DNA of 64,000 bases, taken from Desulfarculus sp. GTDB taxonomy: Bacteria; Desulfobacterota; Desulfarculia; Desulfarculales; Desulfarculaceae. Shown piece after piece: positions 32,345 to 40,363 of this stretch. The stretch covers positions 62,001 through 126,000 of the forward strand of contig QZKP01000012.1 in NCBI GenBank assembly GCA_003605055.1, given 5' to 3'. The stretch's first letter is position 1, and every line of letters begins with the position of its first letter. The position numbers and the translations under genes are program-made. The notes under the pieces are model-generated. The model had not been told where the DNA came from and ran no database searches. It worked only from the letters and a program-made list of their open reading frames with translations.

Positions 32345-33144
32345 GCTTGCTCGTTGGCCAGACGAGGGGCGAAGCTGTAGGGCGGCCAGGGCCCCGAACA
32401 CTCAAAAAACAAGCCTTGCCTGGAATTGGCGGCTGAGTTCTGCTGAAGCTGGGCCTGGAAATCAGCCACCTGTTCGCGGGGCACCCAAAAGGCCCAGTTG
32501 GCGGCCATCTCCCGGTTGTCGCCGCTGGAGCGCATGTTCAGCAAGCCGCGCTGGCGAAACTCCGCCGCCTGCCGCGCCAAGGCCTGGCCCATGGCCTCAC
32601 AGGTCCGACTCAGCCACTGGCCAAGCTCCTCCTGGGCCGCCGCGGCCAGCTTCTTCTCCTCAAAATAGCGTTGACCCGGGCCCAGGGCCGCCAGGCGCTC
32701 CGAGGCCTGCCGCTGCTTTTCCTGGCTCAGCCGCTTCAGGGCCTGGGCCTTATCCCAATAGCCCTTGACCGCCCATTCCTCCCGGCCGGCGGCCAGGTTC
32801 AAAAACTCCGCGACGGCCTCCTGATGCGGCCGCACCCGTTCCGCCAGGGCCTCTAGCGAAGAGAAGATGGTCCCAAAGCGCAGGGGCAGCACCGGCGACA
32901 GGGCCATGGCCCGCTCCACCACCTCCTCGTGGCGGCAGATCCGCGGCACCAGCCAGGCCGTGTCCTGGAGCCGGTCTTCGGCATCCGCGCCGCTATAATC
33001 ATCCAGGGAAACCGGGCAAACCACCGCGGCCAGGCTGCCCAGGCCGTGCAGGCGCAGCGGAAACCCCTCCTCCAGGCCCGGGCCGTCCAAGGAATGCGCC
33101 AGCTCAGCCTTGGTCAGGCAAAACACGTAAAGCGCTTGTTTCAT
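32341..33144 (-). CDS. Gas vesicle protein GvpF/L family
   Basis: A 267-residue protein from ATG 33144, which overlaps the CDC48 stop (ATGA). A longer in-frame extension to 33630 is arginine-rich shadow inside the CDC48 gene. Conserved points: ALYVFCLTKAELAHS at the N-terminus, HEEVVERAMALSPVLPLRFG in the middle and CSGPWPPYSFAP at the end. It is the third GvpF/L-family protein of the cluster. Confidence 0.85.
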   Translation of the reverse strand: MKQALYVFCLTKAELAHSLDGPGLEEGFPLRLHGLGSLAAVVCPVSLDDYSGADAEDRLQDTAWLVPRICRHEEVVERAMALSPVLPLRFGTIFSSLEALAERVRPHQEAVAEFLNLAAGREEWAVKGYWDKAQALKRLSQEKQRQASERLAALGPGQRYFEEKKLAAAAQEELGQWLSRTCEAMGQALARQAAEFRQRGLLNMRSSGDNREMAANWAFWVPREQVADFQAQLQQNSAANSRQGLFFECSGPWPPYSFAPRLANEQA

Positions 33145-35270
33145 TTTCTCGCCATCACCGTGGCCAACGCCTGGCCCAGGTCGTCGGGAGTCAACTCGAC
33201 CTTGGTCTCCTCGCCGGCTGCATCCCCGGCCTCGGCCACCACCCGGCTCACGCTGCGCAGGGCGGCCAGGTTGCAGATGGAGGCGATCTCGGCTCCGCTG
33301 AGGTCCCCGCTCTCGGCGGCCAACTGCCGGGCGCTTATACCCGGGGCCAAGGGCTTGTTGGCCAAATGGACCGCGAAGATGGCCTCCCGGTCCTCGGCGT
33401 CGGGATGGCCTATCTCCACCACTTCGTCGAAACGCCCGGGGCGCAGCACGGCGGAGTCCAGCATGTCGGGCCGGTTGGTGGCCCCCAGCACCACCACGCC
33501 CTTGAGTTCCTCCACCCCGTCCATCTCCACCAGAAACTGGCTGAGCACGCGGTCGGACACGTGGGAATCGGAGGAATTGCCTCCCCGGGCCGGCAGCAGG
33601 GCGTCTATCTCGTCGAAGAACAGGATGCAAGGGGCGGCCTGGCGGGCGGTGCGGAAGACCTCGCGCACGCCCCGCTCGGATTCACCTACATACTTCGACA
33701 ACAGGGCCGGGCCCTTGACCGAGATGAAGTTTACCTGGCTCTCGTTGGCCACGGCCTTGGCCAACAAGGTCTTGCCGCAACCGGGCGGGCCGGCCAGCAG
33801 GATGCCCTTGGGCGGGTTCACGCCGGCCCGGCGATAAATGGGGGCGTATTGCAAGGGCCACTCCACCGCCTTGCGCAGGCGCTCCTTTACCTCCGACAAG
33901 CCCCCCACGTCGTCCCAGCCCACGTCGGGCACCTCCACGAAGACCTCCCGGATGGCCGAGGGCTCCACCCCCTTTAGGGCCGAGACGAAGTCGTCCGCCT
34001 GCACCTCCAGGCGCGACAGTTGTTCGTAAGGGATGCTGGCCTGGGAGAAATCTATGTCGGCCATTATGCGGCGCAGACAACTCATGGCCGCTTCCCGGCA
34101 CAGGGCCTCCAGGTCGGCGCCCACGAAGCCGTGGGTGATGGCCGCCAGACGGTCCAGCTCCACGTCATCGGCCAGGGGCATGCCCCGGCTGTGTATCTCC
34201 AGGATTTCGCGGCGGGCGTTGCGGTCCGGGATGGGGATGGTTATCTCGCGGTCGAAGCGGCCCGGTCGGCGCAGGGCGGGGTCCAGGGCGTGGGGCAGGT
34301 TGGTGGCCGCGATGACGATTAGGTTCTGCCGGCGGTTCAAGCCATCCATCAGGGCCAGGAGCTGGGCCACCACCCGCTTCTCCACGTCACCCACCACGTT
34401 CTCTCGTTTGGGGGCGATGGCGTCTATCTCGTCCAGGAAGACTATGCTGGGGCCCTTGGCGGCCGCCTCCTGGAAGATCTTGCGCAGATGGGCCTCGCTC
34501 TCGCCATAAAATTTATGGATCACCTCCGGACCGCTCACCGAGAAGAACCTGGCCTCGGTCTCATGGGCGATGGCCCGGGCGATGAGGGTTTTGCCGCAGC
34601 CGGGCGGGCCGTGCAGCAGCACTCCCTTGGGCGCGTCTATGCCCAGGCGTTCGAAGACTTCGGGATAACGCAGGGGAAGCTCGATCATCTCGCGGACGCG
34701 TTGCAACTGGGGGCCCAGCCCGCCGATGTCCTCGTAGGAAAGTTCGCGTCCCCTGTCCTCCTGTTGGGGCTTGCCCACGGTCAATTGGGTGGTGGGGTTT
34801 ATCAACACCGGTCCCTTGGGCACGGTCCGTTCCACCTTGAAGCTGGCCGAGCGGCTGCCGAAGAGATTGGCCCGTATGCGGTCGCCCTCCACCACGGGCA
34901 GTCCGTCCAAAAGCCCGCCGATGTAGGGCAGGTCCCGCGGGGCCGGCCGGATGTTGGTGGGCCCCAACACCACCTGTTCGGCCGGGTGGCAGGCGCCTTT
35001 GCGCACCAGGACCGTCTCGTCCACACCTACCCCTGCGTTGTCCCGGCTCAAGCCGTCTAACTGCACGCGGGCCTGGCCCCTGAGCTCTTTGTAGGCCGGC
35101 ATGGCCTTGCAAAAGGTATGGCGGGCGCCCTCTACCTCCACGATGTCGCCGATGGTCACCTGGAGGCGGTCCATGTCCTCGGGACCCATGCGGGCGAAGG
35201 CCCGGCCCATGTCCTTGGCCAGGGCCTCGGTTACGCGCAGCTTGATGGCTTTGACGTTGCGTTTGGGCAT
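33141..35270 (-). CDS. CDC48/VAT-type double AAA+ ATPase
   Basis: A 709-residue protein. An N-terminal substrate-binding double-psi barrel region (residues 1-190; RVTEALAKDMGRAFARMGPE, VLGPTNIRPAPRDL) precedes two AAA modules, each with Walker A GPPGCGKT and Walker B (VFLDEIDAIAPKRE; LFFDEIDALLPARG). The architecture is that of archaeal VAT and eukaryotic p97. It extracts or unfolds proteins. Such ATPases occur in some gas-vesicle clusters; a role in folding or removing Gvp proteins is inferred. Confidence 0.9.
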   Translation of the reverse strand: MPKRNVKAIKLRVTEALAKDMGRAFARMGPEDMDRLQVTIGDIVEVEGARHTFCKAMPAYKELRGQARVQLDGLSRDNAGVGVDETVLVRKGACHPAEQVVLGPTNIRPAPRDLPYIGGLLDGLPVVEGDRIRANLFGSRSASFKVERTVPKGPVLINPTTQLTVGKPQQEDRGRELSYEDIGGLGPQLQRVREMIELPLRYPEVFERLGIDAPKGVLLHGPPGCGKTLIARAIAHETEARFFSVSGPEVIHKFYGESEAHLRKIFQEAAAKGPSIVFLDEIDAIAPKRENVVGDVEKRVVAQLLALMDGLNRRQNLIVIAATNLPHALDPALRRPGRFDREITIPIPDRNARREILEIHSRGMPLADDVELDRLAAITHGFVGADLEALCREAAMSCLRRIMADIDFSQASIPYEQLSRLEVQADDFVSALKGVEPSAIREVFVEVPDVGWDDVGGLSEVKERLRKAVEWPLQYAPIYRRAGVNPPKGILLAGPPGCGKTLLAKAVANESQVNFISVKGPALLSKYVGESERGVREVFRTARQAAPCILFFDEIDALLPARGGNSSDSHVSDRVLSQFLVEMDGVEELKGVVVLGATNRPDMLDSAVLRPGRFDEVVEIGHPDAEDREAIFAVHLANKPLAPGISARQLAAESGDLSGAEIASICNLAALRSVSRVVAEAGDAAGEETKVELTPDDLGQALATVMARK

Positions 35271-35303
35271 TCGGTCACCCCCGGACCCTGGGCTCGACTA
35301 AAC

Positions 35304-35804
35304 CTAGTTGGTGCATTTGATTTCCAGGATGCCGTTGTTGCAGGAGACCCGCATCTGTTCCCTGGAATAGGCGCGGGGCAGCAGCACCTCCTTTTGATAT
35401 TTCTTGTCACCGCTTTCGGCCTGGATGGTCAGCAGGTCATCAATCACCTCCAGGCGGACGTCCTCGGCGCTGATGCCGGGCATTTCAGCCACCACCAGGG
35501 TGTGGTCCGCCTCCTCGAAGATGTCCACCATGGGCTCGCGCACCTCGTGGATCACCGATTCGCCGCTTTTCTCGTCCTTGCGGATATTGCCGAAGGGCTC
35601 GACCTTCATCTCCTGGTCGCCCAGACCCATCTTGACCGAAAAGCCGTAAACTCCCTTCATGCCCTTTCCCTTGGGCTCGAAATCGACCTCGCCCGTGCGG
35701 GAAAGGCTCTCCCCCTTTTCAGCCAACTCACCGAGCTTCTCCACCAGCTCACCCAGGCCCTTGAGCAATCCCCCCACGCCCTCACCGGTTCGTTTGCCGC
35801 TCAT
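35304..35804 (-). CDS. gvpH: Hsp20-like gas vesicle protein (GvpH)
   Basis: A 166-residue protein with an alpha-crystallin-type C-terminal domain (MVDIFEEADHTLVVAEMPGI, LEVIDDLLTIQAESGDKKY, LLPRAYSREQMRVSCNNGIL) after a charged N-terminal part (GGLLKGLGELVEKLGELAEK). It lacks the terminal I-x-I oligomerisation motif. GvpH is a small chaperone in gas-vesicle clusters. Start ATG 35804 overlaps the stop of the regulator gene. Confidence 0.8.
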   Translation of the reverse strand: MSGKRTGEGVGGLLKGLGELVEKLGELAEKGESLSRTGEVDFEPKGKGMKGVYGFSVKMGLGDQEMKVEPFGNIRKDEKSGESVIHEVREPMVDIFEEADHTLVVAEMPGISAEDVRLEVIDDLLTIQAESGDKKYQKEVLLPRAYSREQMRVSCNNGILEIKCTN

Positions 35805-37222
35805 CCTTCCCATCCCTTCTCGCCATCCGGGGCCTTGAGCCCCAGGGTTTTCAGCTTGGTGTGCAGGGTTTTGTAATCCACTTGCAACAGGCGTGCCGCC
35901 TTGGCCTTGTTGCCGCCGGTCCTTTGCAGCACCTGCTGGATCACCCGCCGTTCCACAATGACCGTGCAGCGCTGCGCGATCTCGCGCAGGGATTCGCCCT
36001 GCCAGGGGACGTCGGTGGCGCTGGTTGGCAGCTCAGCCGCGCCGCCAAAACTATTTTTCAAATCCAGGTGCTGTCCCCTGACCACCTCCTCGGCCAGCAA
36101 CACGGCCCGCCGGATGGTGGCCTTTAGCTGGCGCACATTGCCCGGCCAGGCATGGGACACCAAGGCCCTCACTGCGTTTTCGCTAAGGCCTTTCACTGAT
36201 TTGTCCAACTCTTTGCTGGCCTGGTCCAGGAAACGCTTGGCCAGATATAGAATGTCTTCCTTGCGTTCGCGCAAGGGGGGGACCCTTATGGTGAACTCGT
36301 TCAGGCGGTAGAAAAGGTCGTTCCTGAAGTCCCCCTTGACCGCCTGGGCTTCCAGGTCCATATTGCTGGCCGCTAGCAACCTGACGTCAATCTCGCGGGG
36401 TTTAGTGTCGCCCACCCGGTAGATTTTCTTCTCTTGCAGGGCCCGCAGCAGCTTGGACTGAGAGCCCATGGGCATGTTGTATATCTCATCCAGGAAAAAG
36501 GTGCCGCCATGGGCCATCTCGATCTTGCCGGGCTTCTGGTGATCGGCCCCGGTGTAGGCTCCTTTTTCGTGCCCAAACACCTCGCTTTCAAAGAGAGATT
36601 CTGGTATGGCCCCGCAGTCAATAGCTATGAACGGGGCCTCGGAGCGCAGGCTGCAACGGTGCAAGGCCTGGCTCACCAACTCCTTGCCGGAGCCGGTTTC
36701 CCCCAGGATAAGCACGCTGAAATCGGTGTCGGCCACGCTGTTGACATTGGTGATCAGCCGGGTCACCGCGTCGCTGGGCCCCATCAGTTCGCGCAGGAAG
36801 TCCTTGGCTTGGATGCGCCCGGTGAGACTCCTGAGCTTACGCTTCAAGCGCACTTCAGACAGGGCGCGGTGTATGACGCGAATCACGTCTCGGTTGTCAA
36901 AGGGCTTGGCCAGGTAATCATAAAAACCGACCCGTATGGCTTCCACCGCGCCCTCAATGTCGGCATAGGCGGTGATCATGACCACCGGGAGGTCGGGATC
37001 CAGGGCCTTGGCCTTGGTCATGACCTCCATTCCGTTCATTCCGGGCATCTTGAAGTCCACCAGCAGGAGATCTGGTTTTTCCGAAGACACTTTTTTGAGT
37101 GCCGATTCTCCGTCGGGGGCCAGCAGGGACACAAAGCCTTCTTTTTGAACGATGTGGGCAAGCATTTCCCGTACTAATTCATCATCATCCACGATCATTA
37201 TGCGCGGTTTGTTATCTGGCAT
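35801..37222 (-). CDS. NtrC-family sigma-54-dependent response regulator
   Basis: A 473-residue activator. Receiver domain (acidic pocket VDDDE, phospho-Asp in LLVDFKMPGMNG), AAA+ domain with Walker A GETGSGKE, the sigma-54 loop as GAYTGA (Tyr for the usual Phe), Walker B GGTFFLDEI, and an Fis-type C-terminal helix-turn-helix (GNKAKAARLLQVDYKTLHTK). It should bind enhancer sites and remodel sigma-54 polymerase. The ATG 37222 has AGAAGG nine bases upstream; 37228 is an alternative. With the kinase and the gvpA sigma-54 promoter it forms one circuit. Confidence 0.92.
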   Translation of the reverse strand: MPDNKPRIMIVDDDELVREMLAHIVQKEGFVSLLAPDGESALKKVSSEKPDLLLVDFKMPGMNGMEVMTKAKALDPDLPVVMITAYADIEGAVEAIRVGFYDYLAKPFDNRDVIRVIHRALSEVRLKRKLRSLTGRIQAKDFLRELMGPSDAVTRLITNVNSVADTDFSVLILGETGSGKELVSQALHRCSLRSEAPFIAIDCGAIPESLFESEVFGHEKGAYTGADHQKPGKIEMAHGGTFFLDEIYNMPMGSQSKLLRALQEKKIYRVGDTKPREIDVRLLAASNMDLEAQAVKGDFRNDLFYRLNEFTIRVPPLRERKEDILYLAKRFLDQASKELDKSVKGLSENAVRALVSHAWPGNVRQLKATIRRAVLLAEEVVRGQHLDLKNSFGGAAELPTSATDVPWQGESLREIAQRCTVIVERRVIQQVLQRTGGNKAKAARLLQVDYKTLHTKLKTLGLKAPDGEKGWEG

Positions 37223-37862
37223 GGTCATGGGCCTTCTGGTGTTGAGGAAAATAAAGTGGATAGACGGTTTCTATATCCACCGCCAGCCAGGGGCTCAGGT
37301 TGTGAAGCATGCCCAGAAACACGATCCCCACGTCCCCGGGCTCCAAGGTGTCGCTTATCCTGTGGGCGATGAATTCATCCCGACTTGCCAGGATCGTCTC
37401 CAATATCTCCGCGGGCTGTTTCGAGCGGGACTCTGATCTGGAATGATGTTTATTGCCCAGCCCTTGCTTTATTACCTCGTACTCCCGCACCAGCAGATCA
37501 GCCGATTCGGTGCCCATCAGGCGGGCGCCTCGCTCCACCAGCTTTAAAACCAAGCGGTGGTTGGGGCTGCCCAACTTGGCCAGGTCCCGCACGATGTTTA
37601 TTTCTTTCCTGCAGATGGGTAGACCGTCCTGGTATATCTTGATCTGCGGATAGCTCAACTCCAGGGCATCCAGGGCCTTTTCGGTCTCCTGCCACATCCG
37701 GTGGATGAGCTCTTTTTTGCGCTGCCAACCTTCCTGGCCGCTATGCTGGACAGAAAGCCAGCGAACGGCTTGTTCAAGCCCCCCCATGTCGCTAGGAGCG
37801 TGGATTATAGGGAAGTAGTAGAGCAGCCTTTTAGGCTTGGTTGGTTGACCGCGGCGATCCAT
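37212..37862 (-). CDS. Hypothetical protein heading the gas-vesicle cluster
   Basis: A 216-residue soluble protein that overlaps the regulator start by 11-17 bases. It begins RRGQPTKPKRLLYYFPIIHA and has an alpha-helical interior (RLVLKLVERGARLMGTESAD) and a C-terminal GDVGIVFLGMLHNLSPWL. No family was recognised. The tight overlap with the regulator suggests a functional link, perhaps signal sensing. Confidence 0.6.
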   Translation of the reverse strand: MDRRGQPTKPKRLLYYFPIIHAPSDMGGLEQAVRWLSVQHSGQEGWQRKKELIHRMWQETEKALDALELSYPQIKIYQDGLPICRKEINIVRDLAKLGSPNHRLVLKLVERGARLMGTESADLLVREYEVIKQGLGNKHHSRSESRSKQPAEILETILASRDEFIAHRISDTLEPGDVGIVFLGMLHNLSPWLAVDIETVYPLYFPQHQKAHDHAR

Positions 37863-38025
37863 TTCATCCCCGGCTGATGAATTGGACGTGCTATGTAGAC
37901 AAGCGCTGTGGAATTAATTCTATGGAATGGTTTACCTATATTTCTGGAACCAACTCACCAATGATTCATCCTACCACCTCACCGCTATGAAGGTTTCAAC
38001 TTTGATTTTGGTTGATATAGAGCGC

Positions 38026-38041
38026 TGCAATATTGGAGCCA
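38026..38041 (-). promoter_or_regulatory. Candidate second sigma-54 promoter
   Basis: The minus strand reads TGGCTCC-AATA-TTGCA: perfect TGGC at -24, perfect TTGCA at -12, correct spacing, weaker at the ACG positions. It is about 165 bases upstream of the 37862 start. It would put the regulatory end of the cluster under sigma-54 as well. Confidence 0.5.
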
Positions 38042-38098
38042 AGTATCGCCAACCAAAATGATTTACCCCTTACAATTGTAGAAGACCTCGATTTATTA

Positions 38099-38134
38099 AG
38101 TAAGTTTCCACCCCCTCTGGGGTGGAAACTTACT
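38099..38134. terminator. Perfect 16-bp hairpin, probable terminator
   Basis: AGTAAGTTTCCACCCC (38099-38114) and GGGGTGGAAACTTACT (38119-38134) pair perfectly around a 4-nt CTCT loop, followed on the plus strand by CTTTT. It would stop transcription running left from the lipoate-ligase-like gene, and insulates the gvp cluster. Confidence 0.7.
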
Positions 38135-38352
38135 CTTTTGGGACGTTTCTTGAGAGGTTTTGAAGGGCGGGATTCCGGTTTAGGGGCTCAGGGGACTCCG
38201 GGGGTCGCTGTAATTTGGCCGCTGCTTAGGGCGGGCACCCCCAGCGCCAAATAATTTCAGAAAACCTCTGGCGTGCCCCGGCGATCAGATCAGAGCGGGC
38301 AAATGGCGCCATGGCATCTGATGGGGATAACACCCCCTGCACGGGAAGGTGC

Positions 38353-39450
38353 TCAGGACGCCTGCTCAAAGGCCTTGGCAAAGGCGGAAACAAAATCAGC
38401 CACCTCAATGCCGGCCATCTCCACGCCCGGCCGGGCGTATATCTCCTCGAGCTTCCGCCGCACCACGGCCAGGCTGCACGGCTCCCCCCGCAGGGCGTCT
38501 TCCATGTCCTTTATCACCCCGTAGGGAGAGGGGTGGAAGTCGCCGGTGATGATCAGGTCGCGTATCTTGTGGTCCCGGGCGAGGAGGGTGACGCGGATGA
38601 GGCCGGCCACCGCCTTCTGGCAGCCCTCGGTCTTTCTGGCCTCTGCCGGGGCGTCTTTGAATCGCAGCCTTTCGGAGTTGGCGAAGAACCACTCTTCCGA
38701 GTTGTACCGGTCCTGATATTCCGCGAAGTATTTTTCTTCCTGCGGGGTCAACGCCCCGGGGGTCAGGGCCATTTCCTGGCCGAAGATATTGGACACGGTA
38801 AGTCTGGCCAGCGCCTCCAGGTCGGCCACCTCTATCTTGCGGCCGAGCTCGCTTTCCAGGCAGGTGAAGCGCTGCCCCAGGTCCTTGATCTGCTTGTCCT
38901 GGACCTTCTCGGGGATGGTGATTATGGCCTTGCGCAGAATGTCCCGGTCGGTGTTGACCACGTTTATCATCAGCCGGAGGCTGAGGATGCCCCTTTCCAG
39001 ACGGGCCGAGCTGGGAACCACCTTGCGGCCTTCCACCTCCACGTCGTTCAGCGGCCGGTATTGGGCGTTGAGCCCCCACAGCTCCCGCAGGGCGTCGGCG
39101 ATGGCGTTGAGGGAGATGCGGAAGGCGTCTTTGATGTTGGTGAGAGGTACTCCCAGCCGAACCGGCTCCAGGTAAAAACAGAGGAAGGCGCCGCCCCGGG
39201 GCCCGAAGACAGCCCCCCCGGTGTTCTGGCGCCGGCGCACTACGATGCCCTGCCGCCGGCAGTAGTCCAGGGCTATGGCCTTTTCCGGGTCGTCCAGGTA
39301 GCCCGAGGTGATGCTGTCGGTGGAAAAGACGTTCAGCACCACCGTGCTGGGGACGGTTTTTTCATCCAAGCCGCGTTCGATGGCCGGCGAGATGCTGATG
39401 GAGTAGTCCGCGTAGGAGTAATTGCACAGGATGTATCTCAGTTCTGGCAC
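38353..39450 (-). CDS. Lipoate-protein ligase A-like protein
   Basis: A 365-residue member of the biotin/lipoate A/B ligase family. The lipoyl-AMP-binding motif RRRQNTGGAVFGPRG (residues 72-86; RRxSGGGAVFHD in E. coli LplA) and Lys143 in NDVEVEGRKVVPSSARLE are kept. A C-terminal domain (residues 250-365) resembles the LplA accessory domain. It would attach lipoate or a related acyl group to a carrier lysine. A paralogue is at 47322. It is last in the leftward group, after a crotonase and a PaaK-like gene. Confidence 0.75.
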   Translation of the reverse strand: MPELRYILCNYSYADYSISISPAIERGLDEKTVPSTVVLNVFSTDSITSGYLDDPEKAIALDYCRRQGIVVRRRQNTGGAVFGPRGGAFLCFYLEPVRLGVPLTNIKDAFRISLNAIADALRELWGLNAQYRPLNDVEVEGRKVVPSSARLERGILSLRLMINVVNTDRDILRKAIITIPEKVQDKQIKDLGQRFTCLESELGRKIEVADLEALARLTVSNIFGQEMALTPGALTPQEEKYFAEYQDRYNSEEWFFANSERLRFKDAPAEARKTEGCQKAVAGLIRVTLLARDHKIRDLIITGDFHPSPYGVIKDMEDALRGEPCSLAVVRRKLEEIYARPGVEMAGIEVADFVSAFAKAFEQAS

Positions 39451-39500
39451 GCAGTCACCTTCTTGGTTAGTTGGCCCTGGGAGCCGGCCTGGCGCGGCCG

Positions 39501-40301
39501 CTACTCCCCTTTAAAGCGCGGCTTCCTTTTTTCCAGAAAGGCGTCGCGGCCCTCTTGGAAGTCCTGGCTGTTCAGGGCGACGGCCTGCATGCTGGCCTCC
39601 ATCTCCAGAAAGTTCGGCAGGCTCATGGGCCAGCAGTTCAGCGCGGCCTTGGCAAGGGCGTAGGCCTGGGAGGGCCCCTGGGCCAGGCTGGCCGCCCAGG
39701 CCCAGGCCTCCTGGGCCAGGTTTTCGGCGGGCACCACCCGGTTCACCAGGCCGATGCGCGCGGCCTCCTCGGCGGCGAGGGGCCCGCCGCTGAACATCAG
39801 CTCCTTGGCCCGGGCCATGCCCACCCGCAGCGGCAGGAAATAATATTGCCCCCAGTCCGGAGCCAGGCCCACCTTGACGAAGGAGAAGAAGAACCTGGCC
39901 CGGTCGGAGGCGATCACCAGGTCCGCGGCCAGGGCCAGGCTCACCCCGGCGCCGGCGGCGGCCCCGTCCACCTGGGCGATGATCGGCTTCTCCAGGTTCA
40001 CCATGTTCTGGATCAGCCGCTGGCCCAGCTTCATCCGTTTCCTGGCCGCCACCGGGCCCTTGATCTCCTGCATGGAGCGTATGTCGCTGCCGCCGCAGAA
40101 GTGCCCGCCCACGCCGGCCAGGATCACCACCTTCACCCCGTCGTCGTCGTTCAACTGCCGAAAGACCTCGATCAGTTCCGGCCGCACCTCCAGGTCCAAG
40201 GCGTTGCGGGCCTCGGGCAGGTTCAGGAGCACCCTCAGCACCGGGCCCTCTTGTTCAAAAAGGAGCCTGGTATAGCCCCGGCTCTCGGCTTCGGCGTTCA
40301 T
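39501..40301 (-). CDS. Crotonase-fold protein, PaaG-like isomerase subgroup
   Basis: A 266-residue crotonase. The oxyanion-hole loops (GGHFCGGSDI; GAAAGAGVSLALAAD) are present. Both catalytic Glu of enoyl-CoA hydratases are absent: the positions corresponding to rat Glu144 and Glu164 are Ser121 and Phe141. Instead there is Asp149 in LAPDWG, like 1,2-epoxyphenylacetyl-CoA isomerase (PaaG) and other isomerases. An isomerase or related activity is more likely than hydration. Neighbour PaaK-like gene supports an aromatic or unusual acyl-CoA substrate. Confidence 0.75.
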   Translation of the reverse strand: MNAEAESRGYTRLLFEQEGPVLRVLLNLPEARNALDLEVRPELIEVFRQLNDDDGVKVVILAGVGGHFCGGSDIRSMQEIKGPVAARKRMKLGQRLIQNMVNLEKPIIAQVDGAAAGAGVSLALAADLVIASDRARFFFSFVKVGLAPDWGQYYFLPLRVGMARAKELMFSGGPLAAEEAARIGLVNRVVPAENLAQEAWAWAASLAQGPSQAYALAKAALNCWPMSLPNFLEMEASMQAVALNSQDFQEGRDAFLEKRKPRFKGE

Positions 40302-40363
40302 AATCCTCGCTCACCCTTCCGCCCGCCGCGGTCGTCTCCGGCCAGTGCCCGCGGCGAGGCCTC

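Larger units (their letters stand above)
37863..38352 (-). other. Intergenic region between gvp cluster and metabolic block
   Basis: A 490-base AT-rich spacer. It holds the possible sigma-54 promoter (38026-38041), a partial activator box (ATTCTATGGAAT around 37918-37929) and the 16-bp hairpin at 38099-38134. No gene is apparent. Confidence 0.6.

Noticed and set aside
32341-33630. Long N-terminal extension of the GvpF/L gene
   Set aside because: The extra 162 codons lie in another frame of the CDC48 gene and are Arg/Gly rich; ATG 33144 with ATGA coupling fits the family length.
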